A stretch of DNA of 5,282 nucleotides from an uncultured Clostridia bacterium (lineage in GTDB: Bacteria > Bacillota > Clostridia > RUG12999), in assembly GCA_949739095.1 (NCBI GenBank), contig CATIYX010000174.1, positions 1 to 5,282 of the forward strand, read 5' to 3'. The notes below the pieces were generated by a model, which did no database searches, was not told the origin of the DNA, and worked only from the letters and a program-made list of their open reading frames with translations. A program made the position numbers and the translations under genes. Position 1 is the stretch's first letter. Each line of letters starts with the position of its first letter. Positions 1 to 5,282 of the stretch are shown here, in pieces.

Positions 1-13
1 TAAAATAGAGTAT

Positions 14-20
14 AGGGAGG
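14..20 (+). promoter_or_regulatory. Ribosome binding site of ftsZ
   Basis: AGGGAGG lies 8 nt before the ATG at 29. It fixes that ATG as the start, in preference to the in-frame ATG at codon 14 that directly precedes the conserved VVGVGGGG strand. Only 28 bases precede the gene in this window, so the promoter and the upstream neighbour are not visible. Confidence 0.85.
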
Positions 21-28
21 GCGAGTCT

Positions 29-1240
29 ATGATCGATGTTGATGTGGTTTCAAATAATATTGTAAAAATGAAGGTCGTCGGTGTCGGCGGAGGCGGAAAC
101 AACGCAGTAAACCGAATGATTGAAGTAGGGCTGGAAGATATTGAATTTATCGCAGTGAACACAGACCACCAGGTATTGATGAGTTCTAAAGCAAATAAAA
201 AATTGCAGCTTGGTGAAAAAATCACAGGCGGAATGGGTGCCGGAGCAAAACCTGAGATTGGGAAAAAAGCTGCGGAAGAAAGCAGAGAAGAAATTGCGGC
301 GGCGTTGCAGGGGGCAAATATGGGGTTCATTACTGCCGGTATGGGTGGCGGAACAGGAACAGGTGCTGCACCTGTTGTGGCACAAATTGCCAAAGAAATG
401 GGAATGTTGACCGTTGCGGTTGTGACAAAACCGTTTTCAGTAGAAGGTCGCGCGCGTTATAAAGCGGCAGAAGAAGGTATTGATGTTCTGAAAGAATATG
501 TGGATTCTATTGTGATTATTCCAAACGACCGTTTGTTGATGATTGCAGATAAAAAGACGACTGTGACAGAAGCGTTTAAAATGGCGGATGATGTATTGCG
601 TCAGGTAGTACAGGGAATTTCAGATGTGATTAAAAATACAGCATGTATCAACTTGGACTTTGCTGATATTAGAACGATTATGCAGGATCAAGGTTTGACA
701 CATATGGGTATTGGTCATGGAAAAGGCGAAGAAAAAGTGGAAGAAGCGGTTCGACAGGCAGTGGACAACCCCTTGTTGGAAACATCTATCAATGGGGCAA
801 AATATGTACTGCTTTATATTGTGGGCGGCAACGACTTTGGTATGTTTGATGCTAATGCTGTGGCAGAAATTGTGCAGAAAGACATTGATGAAGACTCCAC
901 GTTCATTTATGGACTCGGCATTGACGAATCTCTGGATGATGAACTAATTGTCACGATTATTGCAACAGGCTTCGACCATGAAGTGTCTACGCCGTTTGGC
1001 ATGGGCAGACAGCAGGCTGTGAAAAAAGAAACAGTTCAGGCGCCGCCACAGCAGCAGGTAAAACAAACGGCTGTACCACGGGACAACAAAGCAACGGATT
1101 ATAGAACCTTTATTCAGCAGTTCAGTAATAAAGGACGCGATTATACATCGACGAATACTTCGGCGGCGGGACAAGCAGACGAAGTTGGGGAAGATGAAGA
1201 AGGGTTTGAAATCCCGCCATGGATGTCATCTGACCGGTAA
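29..1240 (+). CDS. ftsZ: Cell division protein FtsZ
   Basis: FtsZ is the tubulin-like GTPase that polymerises at midcell into the Z ring and recruits the division machinery. The 403-residue protein is complete and of normal length. Visible landmarks are the N-terminal nucleotide-binding loop GVGGGGNNAVNRM (18-30), the tubulin signature GGGTGTG (106-112), the guanine-contact region with Glu139 and Arg143, and the T7 synergy loop NLDFAD (208-213), which carries the acidic residues that drive GTP hydrolysis across the subunit interface. A Gln-rich, low-complexity linker (about 320-390) leads to the C-terminal peptide FEIPPWMSSDR (393-403), the expected docking site for membrane anchors and regulators. 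Several usually conserved core positions differ: VLLYIVGG (260-267) replaces the common LLNITGG, and GHGKGEEK (229-236) replaces GRASGENR-like sequence. The catalytic motifs are intact, so I infer an active FtsZ. Neither ftsA nor spoIIGA/sigE is adjacent on the visible side. Confidence 0.98.
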   Translation: MIDVDVVSNNIVKMKVVGVGGGGNNAVNRMIEVGLEDIEFIAVNTDHQVLMSSKANKKLQLGEKITGGMGAGAKPEIGKKAAEESREEIAAALQGANMGFITAGMGGGTGTGAAPVVAQIAKEMGMLTVAVVTKPFSVEGRARYKAAEEGIDVLKEYVDSIVIIPNDRLLMIADKKTTVTEAFKMADDVLRQVVQGISDVIKNTACINLDFADIRTIMQDQGLTHMGIGHGKGEEKVEEAVRQAVDNPLLETSINGAKYVLLYIVGGNDFGMFDANAVAEIVQKDIDEDSTFIYGLGIDESLDDELIVTIIATGFDHEVSTPFGMGRQQAVKKETVQAPPQQQVKQTAVPRDNKATDYRTFIQQFSNKGRDYTSTNTSAAGQADEVGEDEEGFEIPPWMSSDR

Positions 1241-1336
1241 ACTACATAAAATTTGACAGATTGATTGTAATTGTTAGAACAAATAAGTACATTTTAGATG
1301 TTATCATAGGATTTAAATTAAGGTATTAAAACGAAA

Positions 1337-1385
1337 CGCCGAAATTCTGTATCAACAATATGTTGAATAGAATTTTGGCGTTTTT
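1337..1385 (+). terminator. Rho-independent terminator of ftsZ, probably bidirectional
   Basis: CGCCGAAATTCT (1337-1348) pairs with AGAATTTTGGCG (1369-1380) as a 12-bp stem with one G-T wobble. Inside it, TCAACA (1352-1357) pairs with TGTTGA (1361-1366). A T5 run (1381-1385) follows on the plus strand. On the minus strand the stem is followed by TTTCGTTTT, so it could also end the convergent GrpB-family transcript, whose stop lies about 33 nt away. It starts 96 nt after the ftsZ stop, which leaves a rather long AT-rich 3' untranslated stretch. Confidence 0.85.
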
Positions 1386-1413
1386 GATTTCATAATTTTA
1401 CTTGTAAATATAA

Positions 1414-1935
1414 TCAGAAGTAGGATAGTTTTGTATAGATAGAACGAATAAAATCTTCCTTGCCTTTTGTATAAGCAGTTCGATCTTCTGAATATTTTTC
1501 GGAAAGTTTTTGTTTCAATGCCTCATATTTTTTTGCTTCATCGAAGTGCTGGTTCAAATAATCTCGAAAGCCGACCAGCAAATCAAACTCTTTTTCACTT
1601 TTATCATAGCAATGGATATGTCGCAAGGACAGTCCGTGTTCATTTCGCAGCACGAAGAGATGATAGTGTTCATTGCCAGCTTGTGCACCACGGTAATCAT
1701 AGCCATGAGAGACAAGCACATCAATATCCATGTCATGGATTGATTCGAGTTTTACTGCAACATCAAGAATTGGTTTTGCATAGATAGCAGGAATAGCAGT
1801 GCTGCCGACATGCTGAATATCAATGATATTATCTGACAGGCAGGATTGTAACTGTGATTTTGTCTGTAAAAATTCTGCATCCCATGCAGGATTATGTGGT
1901 AATAGTTTCACCTCATGGCGTGAGACACCTTCCAT
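1414..1935 (-). CDS. GrpB family (UPF0157) nucleotidyltransferase-fold protein
   Basis: This 173-residue protein matches the GrpB/UPF0157 family over its whole length and is complete. The family has a nucleotidyltransferase-like fold; members occur alone or fused to dephospho-CoA kinase, and their substrate is not well established. Visible hallmarks are the opening VKLLPHNPAWDAEF (9-22), the core HVGSTAIP...AKPILDVAV (42-61) with the nucleotidyltransferase-type Gly-Ser-Thr (44-46) and Asp58, the HIHC segment (106-109), GFRDYLNQH (122-130), and a C-terminal helical tail with the family's AYTKGKEDFI. The usual VPGL after GST reads IPAI here, a mild variant. There is no signal peptide or membrane segment, so it should be cytoplasmic. 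The start at 1935 is set by the ribosome binding site AAGGAGG 8 nt upstream; an ATG overlapping that site is out of frame. The gene lies 134 nt downstream of the MATE gene on the same strand, with a terminator-like hairpin between. Family is confident; biochemical role is unknown. Confidence 0.93.
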   Translation of the reverse strand: MEGVSRHEVKLLPHNPAWDAEFLQTKSQLQSCLSDNIIDIQHVGSTAIPAIYAKPILDVAVKLESIHDMDIDVLVSHGYDYRGAQAGNEHYHLFVLRNEHGLSLRHIHCYDKSEKEFDLLVGFRDYLNQHFDEAKKYEALKQKLSEKYSEDRTAYTKGKEDFIRSIYTKLSYF

Positions 1936-1943
1936 GGATTCAT

Positions 1944-1950
1944 CCTCCTT
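1944..1950 (-). promoter_or_regulatory. Ribosome binding site of the GrpB-family gene
   Basis: On the minus strand AAGGAGG lies 8 nt before the ATG at 1935-1933. The ATG that begins at the last G-A of this region (GGATGAATCC) is in another frame and too close to the site, so the start at 1935 is preferred. Confidence 0.85.
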
Positions 1951-1985
1951 TCATACCCGAGTAAAGTCATATCTTCATTCTTCAG

Positions 1986-2042
1986 AAAAAAGCGGCATTA
2001 CATTTCGCACTCGTGAAATGCAATACGGCTTTACCGCTTTTT
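1986..2042 (-). terminator. Intrinsic terminator after the MATE gene, nested hairpin
   Basis: The outer stem pairs AAAAAGCGG (1987-1995) with CCGCTTTTT (2034-2042). An inner hairpin pairs CATTTCGC (2001-2008) with GTGAAATG (2013-2020) around an ACTC tetraloop; three further base pairs (1997-1999 with 2022-2024) lie between the two. On the minus strand the structure begins 28 nt after the MATE stop and ends in T6 (1991-1986), as expected for termination. The other strand also ends in T5, so the element is symmetric. It ends about 36 nt before the ribosome binding site of the next gene, and no convincing promoter for that gene is visible in between. Confidence 0.8.
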
Positions 2043-2069
2043 AATATACTGATTTGATATCAAGTTGTG

Positions 2070-3452
2070 TTATGCGCTGATTGTATGCGTTACTTTATGC
2101 TGTTGTTGCACTACACGCTGTCGTATAATAAAATAGGCAATGACAGAAGCGGTCGATGAGATGAGCCAGCTGATGGGATAGACCCACATCAGTGTAGCAA
2201 ATGACGGCGACAGTGGGAATATGAGATAGACCCACAAGAGCCGGAAAGCACAAGAGCCGGCAAAGGAAATTAATGCTGGCGTCAGGGAATAGCCCAGACC
2301 GCGCATACTGCCGGAAAGTACATCCATAAAGACACTGATAAATTGCATGACCAGACAATATTTCATACGGACAAGCCCAATTTCAACCACAGCAGTTTCC
2401 GTTGTGTAAAAATGCAGCGCACTTTTGCCTGCAAAGAAAAATATGAGACTTAAAGAGGTGGAAAACACAAATCCCATCAGTAAGCAAAGCTGCGTGACAC
2501 GTCTGCATCGGGCATATTCGCCGGCGCCATGGTTTTGTCCTGTGAAGGTGACACATGCCTGTGTGAAGGCATTGAGTAAAAAGTAGACGAAATATTCAAA
2601 ATTCAATGCTGCCGCAGAGCCTGCAACAGTATCAGAACCAAGCGTGTTCAGAGCAGATTGCACACAGATGTTGGATAGTGAAAACACAACGCCTTGCAGT
2701 CCGGCGGGAAGCCCGATTTTTGCAATACTTTTCAATATACCAATGTCAATTTTGAGTTGCCGCAAATTTACTTGAAGCTCTCCTTTTTCGTGTGTCAAAA
2801 ACCAAAGAATTAAACTGGCGCTAATCATGTTTGAGATGACTGTGGCGATTCCAACACCTGCAACACTAAGCTTGCACACAATCACAAAAAATAAATTCAA
2901 GAGCACGTTGATAACGCCGGATATCAGCAGACAAATAAATGGCGTTTTGGTATCGCCACGGCTTCTGAGGATTGCTGAACCGAAATTATAGAGCATCATA
3001 AAAGGCATACCGAGAAAATAAATTCTAAGATAAATGGTTGCAAGGTCAATGATGTCGTGCGGCGTTGAGATGAGTTGTAGAATGGGACGCGTGATAATAA
3101 GCCCTAAGACCATAATAAGCAGTCCACTGATTAGTGCCACGAGTATGGTTGTATGTACAGCTTTGCGTACCTGTGAGGTGTTGCCTTCTCCGAGGAATCT
3201 TGCAATCATCACATTTGCGCCGACCGATAGTCCAACAAATATATTGACTAATAAATTAATGACAGCACCGTTGCTGCCGACTGCCGCCAATGCCTGACTG
3301 CCTGCAAATCGTCCTACAACTGCAACATCGGCAGAATTAAACAATTGTTGTAATATGCTGCTCGCAGCAAGCGGCAACGCAAACAGTAATATTTTGTTCC
3401 ATAGCGGTCCATGAAGTAGATCCAGTTCTTTCTTTTCTTTTTTTGTTTGCAT
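2070..3452 (-). CDS. MATE family efflux transporter
   Basis: This 460-residue integral membrane protein belongs to the multidrug and toxic compound extrusion family (MatE domain twice, usually 12 helices). Such proteins expel cationic drugs, dyes or metabolites in exchange for Na+ or H+. The N-terminal half shows the family opening LLHGPLWNKILLFALP (12-27), then QQLFNSADVAVVGRFAG (35-51) with Asp42 in helix 1, where the family often has a functional acidic residue, then GLSVGANVMIARFLGEGN (74-91) and ILRSRGDTKTPF (161-172). The second half repeats the pattern with KIGLPAGLQGVVFSLSN (245-261), TFTGQNHGAG (302-311) and a later GSMRGLGYSLTP. Length and motifs indicate an intact gene, closest in style to the DinF/MepA-like clostridial group. 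Substrate cannot be deduced. The start is supported by GGAGG 10 nt upstream; the first nine residues are lysine-rich, fitting a cytosolic N-terminus. It lies 107 nt downstream of nadE, with two hairpins between. Confidence 0.96.
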   Translation of the reverse strand: MQTKKEKKELDLLHGPLWNKILLFALPLAASSILQQLFNSADVAVVGRFAGSQALAAVGSNGAVINLLVNIFVGLSVGANVMIARFLGEGNTSQVRKAVHTTILVALISGLLIMVLGLIITRPILQLISTPHDIIDLATIYLRIYFLGMPFMMLYNFGSAILRSRGDTKTPFICLLISGVINVLLNLFFVIVCKLSVAGVGIATVISNMISASLILWFLTHEKGELQVNLRQLKIDIGILKSIAKIGLPAGLQGVVFSLSNICVQSALNTLGSDTVAGSAAALNFEYFVYFLLNAFTQACVTFTGQNHGAGEYARCRRVTQLCLLMGFVFSTSLSLIFFFAGKSALHFYTTETAVVEIGLVRMKYCLVMQFISVFMDVLSGSMRGLGYSLTPALISFAGSCAFRLLWVYLIFPLSPSFATLMWVYPISWLISSTASVIAYFIIRQRVVQQQHKVTHTISA

Positions 3453-3462
3453 ATATCAAATT

Positions 3463-3467
3463 CCTCC
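3463..3467 (-). promoter_or_regulatory. Ribosome binding site of the MATE gene
   Basis: On the minus strand GGAGG, within TTTGGAGGAATT, lies 10 nt before the ATG at 3452-3450. It sits only ten bases beyond the T-run of the preceding terminator, so it would lie just outside any transcript that stops there. Confidence 0.8.
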
Positions 3468-3477
3468 AAATGTATGT

Positions 3478-3514
3478 AAAAAAGTCGGCGTATCACACTA
3501 TGCGGGTCACGCCG
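3478..3514 (-). terminator. Rho-independent terminator downstream of nadE
   Basis: On the minus strand CGGCGT (3514-3509) pairs with ACGCCG (3491-3486) across a 17-nt loop. After a two-base gap (AC) comes T6 (3483-3478). The GC-rich stem and uninterrupted U-tract fit an intrinsic terminator for nadE. Pairing may continue outward through AAA/TTT after two mismatches. Because the T-run ends about ten bases before the ribosome binding site of the MATE gene, the element could instead act as an attenuator in the MATE leader. Confidence 0.75.
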
Positions 3515-3540
3515 GTTTAGGTTTTGATAATCTGAATGCG

Positions 3541-3582
3541 AAGAGTTAGAAAAGTTATCCTAAGATAACTTTTCTAACTCTT
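3541..3582 (-). repeat. Perfect 19-bp inverted repeat spanning the nadE stop codon
   Basis: AAGAGTTAGAAAAGTTATC (3541-3559) is the exact reverse complement of 3564-3582, with a 4-nt spacer CTAA (3560-3563). In the nadE mRNA the 5' arm is formed by the last seven codons (Lys-Glu-Leu-Glu-Lys-Leu-Ser), and the loop UUAG contains the UAG stop. No T-run follows, so it is not a standard terminator by itself; the conventional one lies 27 nt further on. It may stabilise the 3' end or assist termination as the first of two tandem hairpins. That role is inference; the repeat itself is plain in the sequence. Confidence 0.9.
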
Positions 3583-5282
3583 TCAGCCATGCAGCTGCAC
3601 TGGCATCGCTGGGCATACGCCAATCGCCGCGTGGAGAGAGCGCCACGGAACCGATCTTGGGACCATCTGGCAGACAGGAGCGCTTGAATTGCTGCGAGAA
3701 AAAGCGGCGGTAAAACAGTTTGAGCCAAGATAGGATTGTCTCATGGTCAAACTGCTCTGCAAAGGCATAGTCTGCCAACCGTAACACTTTTGTAGGCGGA
3801 AATCCGAAACGAATCGCATAGTATAGGAAGAAATCGTGCAAATCGTAGGAACCAACGATTTCTTCGGTTTTCTGTGCAATATCGTCACCGGAAGGCGGGA
3901 GTAGCTCCGGACTGATTGGCGTAGCCAAAATATCCAGCAGCACTTCCTTTAGTTTTATATCTTTCGCTTGCGCTGCTTCGTATTCAACAATGTGGCGCAC
4001 CAGCGTTTTAGGAATAGAAGCGTTGACGCCATACATGGACATATGGTCACCGTTATAGGTCGCCCAGCCTAGCGCGAGCTCCGATAAATCACCGGTACCG
4101 ATGACAATACCGCCGGTCTGGTTGGCAATGTCCATCAGAATTTGTGTCCGCTCCCGTGCCTGTGCATTTTCAAATACAACAGAATAATCATCGGCAGCAT
4201 GACCGATATCGGAAAAATGTTGTTCCACTGCAGCAGCAATGTCAATGGTGCGCAGTGTGACACCCAATCTTTCACAAAGCAGTTCCGCATTGGTTTTTGT
4301 ACGCGCTGTTGTACCAAAACAGGGCATAGTGACTGCCACAATATCCTTGCGCGGACGGGCTAGTTGGTCCATTGCCCGAACTGTTACCAGTAGTGCCAGA
4401 CAGGAGTCTAGTCCACCGGAAATGCCAACAACAGCCGTCTTGCTATAGGAACGCTGCAAACGCGTCTTTAATCCTTGTGATTGCATGGCAAGAATCTCTT
4501 CGCAGCGGTTTGATAAATCCGTTGTCAGCGTAGGCACGAAGGGGCGTGGCGAAACAGTGCGAGTCAGTGACGTTTCAGTTTTGGGCATAGAGAAAGATAC
4601 AGTTTGATAATCGGCATCCGGCATAACATCAGTATAGGTGCTCATGCGCTGCCGTTCATGACGCAGACGAAATAGGTCAATTTCCGTGCATATCATTTGG
4701 TTTTGAAAAAGTGGGCTTTCGGCAAGTAATGTACCGTTTTCACAAATTAAATGATGTCCAGCGAACACCATATCTGTTGTAGATTCACCATCACCGGCGT
4801 CCGCATAAATATAGCCGCAGAGCAGACGTGCAGATTGGTTTTGCACCAAGGCGCGGCGGTAATCACTTTTGCCGATGGTTTCATCACTGGCAGAGCAATT
4901 TACAATGAGATAAGCACCGGACGGTGCAAGGTCGTTAGAAACCGGATTTGCGACCCAGACATCTTCGCAGATTTCAATTCCAACGGTAAATTCCGGCAGT
5001 TCTTTGCAGGAAAACAGCAGTTTAGCGCCAAAGGGGCAGGTAAGTGCACCAATCGTAACCGTGGTATTATTGGCGGGAGCGGGTGTAAAATACCGTTTCT
5101 CATAGAATTCGCCGTAATTGGGAATGTGTGTTTTTGGCACAATACCCAACAGACTGCCATCATGAATCACTGCGGCACAATTGTACAGACGGTATCCTAC
5201 GCGCAGCGGTAGTCCAACGACAATAACGGCTTGTATGCCGTGGCTATAGGAGACTAGCTCCAAGAGCACTTGCTGAGCCTCA
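3560..5282 (-). CDS. nadE: Glutamine-dependent NAD+ synthetase, 5' end missing
   Basis: NadE makes NAD+ from deamido-NAD+, ATP and glutamine, the last step of NAD+ synthesis. This is the two-domain form: an N-terminal nitrilase-type glutaminase supplies ammonia to a C-terminal synthetase. Numbering from the first complete codon (GAG, 5281-5279), 573 residues are visible. The glutaminase shows the catalytic Lys50 in VPKTHIPNYGEFYEKR and the nucleophile Cys105 in GIEICEDVWV. Their 55-residue spacing equals that of Lys121 and Cys176 in the Mycobacterium tuberculosis enzyme. The synthetase shows the ATP-pyrophosphatase loop SGGLDS (288-293), ENAQARERTQ (371-380), GTGDLSELALGW (395-406) and a C-terminal FPPTKVLRLADYAF-type tail. 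About 70 N-terminal residues, including the glutaminase's catalytic Glu, lie beyond the window. The frame is open to the edge with EAQQ before the GTG at 5269, so that GTG is internal. The visible part has no frameshift or lost motif. The stop codon lies in the loop of a perfect inverted repeat. Confidence 0.97.
   Translation of the reverse strand, partial: EAQQVLLELVSYSHGIQAVIVVGLPLRVGYRLYNCAAVIHDGSLLGIVPKTHIPNYGEFYEKRYFTPAPANNTTVTIGALTCPFGAKLLFSCKELPEFTVGIEICEDVWVANPVSNDLAPSGAYLIVNCSASDETIGKSDYRRALVQNQSARLLCGYIYADAGDGESTTDMVFAGHHLICENGTLLAESPLFQNQMICTEIDLFRLRHERQRMSTYTDVMPDADYQTVSFSMPKTETSLTRTVSPRPFVPTLTTDLSNRCEEILAMQSQGLKTRLQRSYSKTAVVGISGGLDSCLALLVTVRAMDQLARPRKDIVAVTMPCFGTTARTKTNAELLCERLGVTLRTIDIAAAVEQHFSDIGHAADDYSVVFENAQARERTQILMDIANQTGGIVIGTGDLSELALGWATYNGDHMSMYGVNASIPKTLVRHIVEYEAAQAKDIKLKEVLLDILATPISPELLPPSGDDIAQKTEEIVGSYDLHDFFLYYAIRFGFPPTKVLRLADYAFAEQFDHETILSWLKLFYRRFFSQQFKRSCLPDGPKIGSVALSPRGDWRMPSDASAAAWLKELEKLS

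Noticed and set aside
1..6. TAAAAT as a -10 promoter element of ftsZ
   Set aside because: It would place the transcription start at or next to the ribosome binding site, and no -35 can be seen because the window begins here. An AT-rich hexamer alone is not enough.
50..385. 111-codon minus-strand frame opposite the start of ftsZ
   Set aside because: It is a Cys/His-rich composition artefact of the reverse complement of the glycine-rich ftsZ segment, with no family resemblance.
1823..2044. 73-codon plus-strand frame across the GrpB-family start and the following hairpin
   Set aside because: It overlaps the start of a well-supported gene and a terminator hairpin on the opposite strand, with no ribosome binding site or homology.
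3314..3559. Read-through extension of NadE past its TAG stop
   Set aside because: The frame after TAG stays open into the MATE gene, but the extension is out of frame with MATE and has no domain character. NadE already ends where its family normally ends.
4751..5212. 153-codon open frame on the plus strand opposite nadE
   Set aside because: It lies entirely within the glutaminase domain of a clearly real gene on the other strand, has no recognisable motif and no ribosome binding site.
5267..5269. GTG as the start codon of nadE
   Set aside because: The frame stays open upstream to the window edge (EAQQ), no ribosome binding site precedes the GTG, and about 70 residues of the glutaminase domain, including its catalytic Glu, would be missing. 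The gene is cut by the window edge instead.
1..5282. CRISPR array, tRNA/rRNA gene, insertion sequence or phage attachment site
   Set aside because: I saw no spaced direct repeats, no cloverleaf or rRNA-like sequence, no transposase or integrase motifs, and no flanking repeats.

Overview
The window looks like chromosomal core DNA of a Gram-positive anaerobe of the class Clostridia (Bacillota). The evidence is an FtsZ with a clostridial-style core and an IPPWM-type C-terminal peptide, strong AGGAGG-type ribosome binding sites 8-10 nt before the starts, a DinF/MepA-like MATE exporter, a fused glutaminase-synthetase NadE, and intrinsic terminators between genes. Base composition is moderate, with AT-rich intergenic gaps. 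Genus cannot be assigned from what is visible, and nothing in the window indicates a phage, plasmid, transposon or defence island.

Layout. Positions 29-1240 (+) hold a complete ftsZ. A bidirectional-looking terminator at 1337-1385 separates it from a convergent minus-strand block. Read in transcription order (right to left), that block is nadE (3560-5282, 5' end cut by the window edge), a complete MATE family exporter gene (2070-3452), and a complete GrpB/UPF0157 family gene (1414-1935). Every intergenic gap carries a terminator-like hairpin (3478-3514, 1986-2042, 1337-1385). The three minus-strand genes are therefore probably separate or attenuated transcription units rather than one tight operon.

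Functionally the genes are not an obvious pathway: cell division (FtsZ), the last step of NAD+ synthesis (NadE), multidrug or metabolite efflux (MATE), and a nucleotidyltransferase-fold protein of poorly defined role (GrpB family). I see no clear new multi-gene system. The most unusual item is a perfect 19-bp inverted repeat at the end of nadE (3541-3582). Its one arm is the last seven codons and its 4-nt loop contains the stop codon. A conventional U-tract terminator follows, and its T-run ends only about ten bases before the Shine-Dalgarno sequence of the MATE gene.
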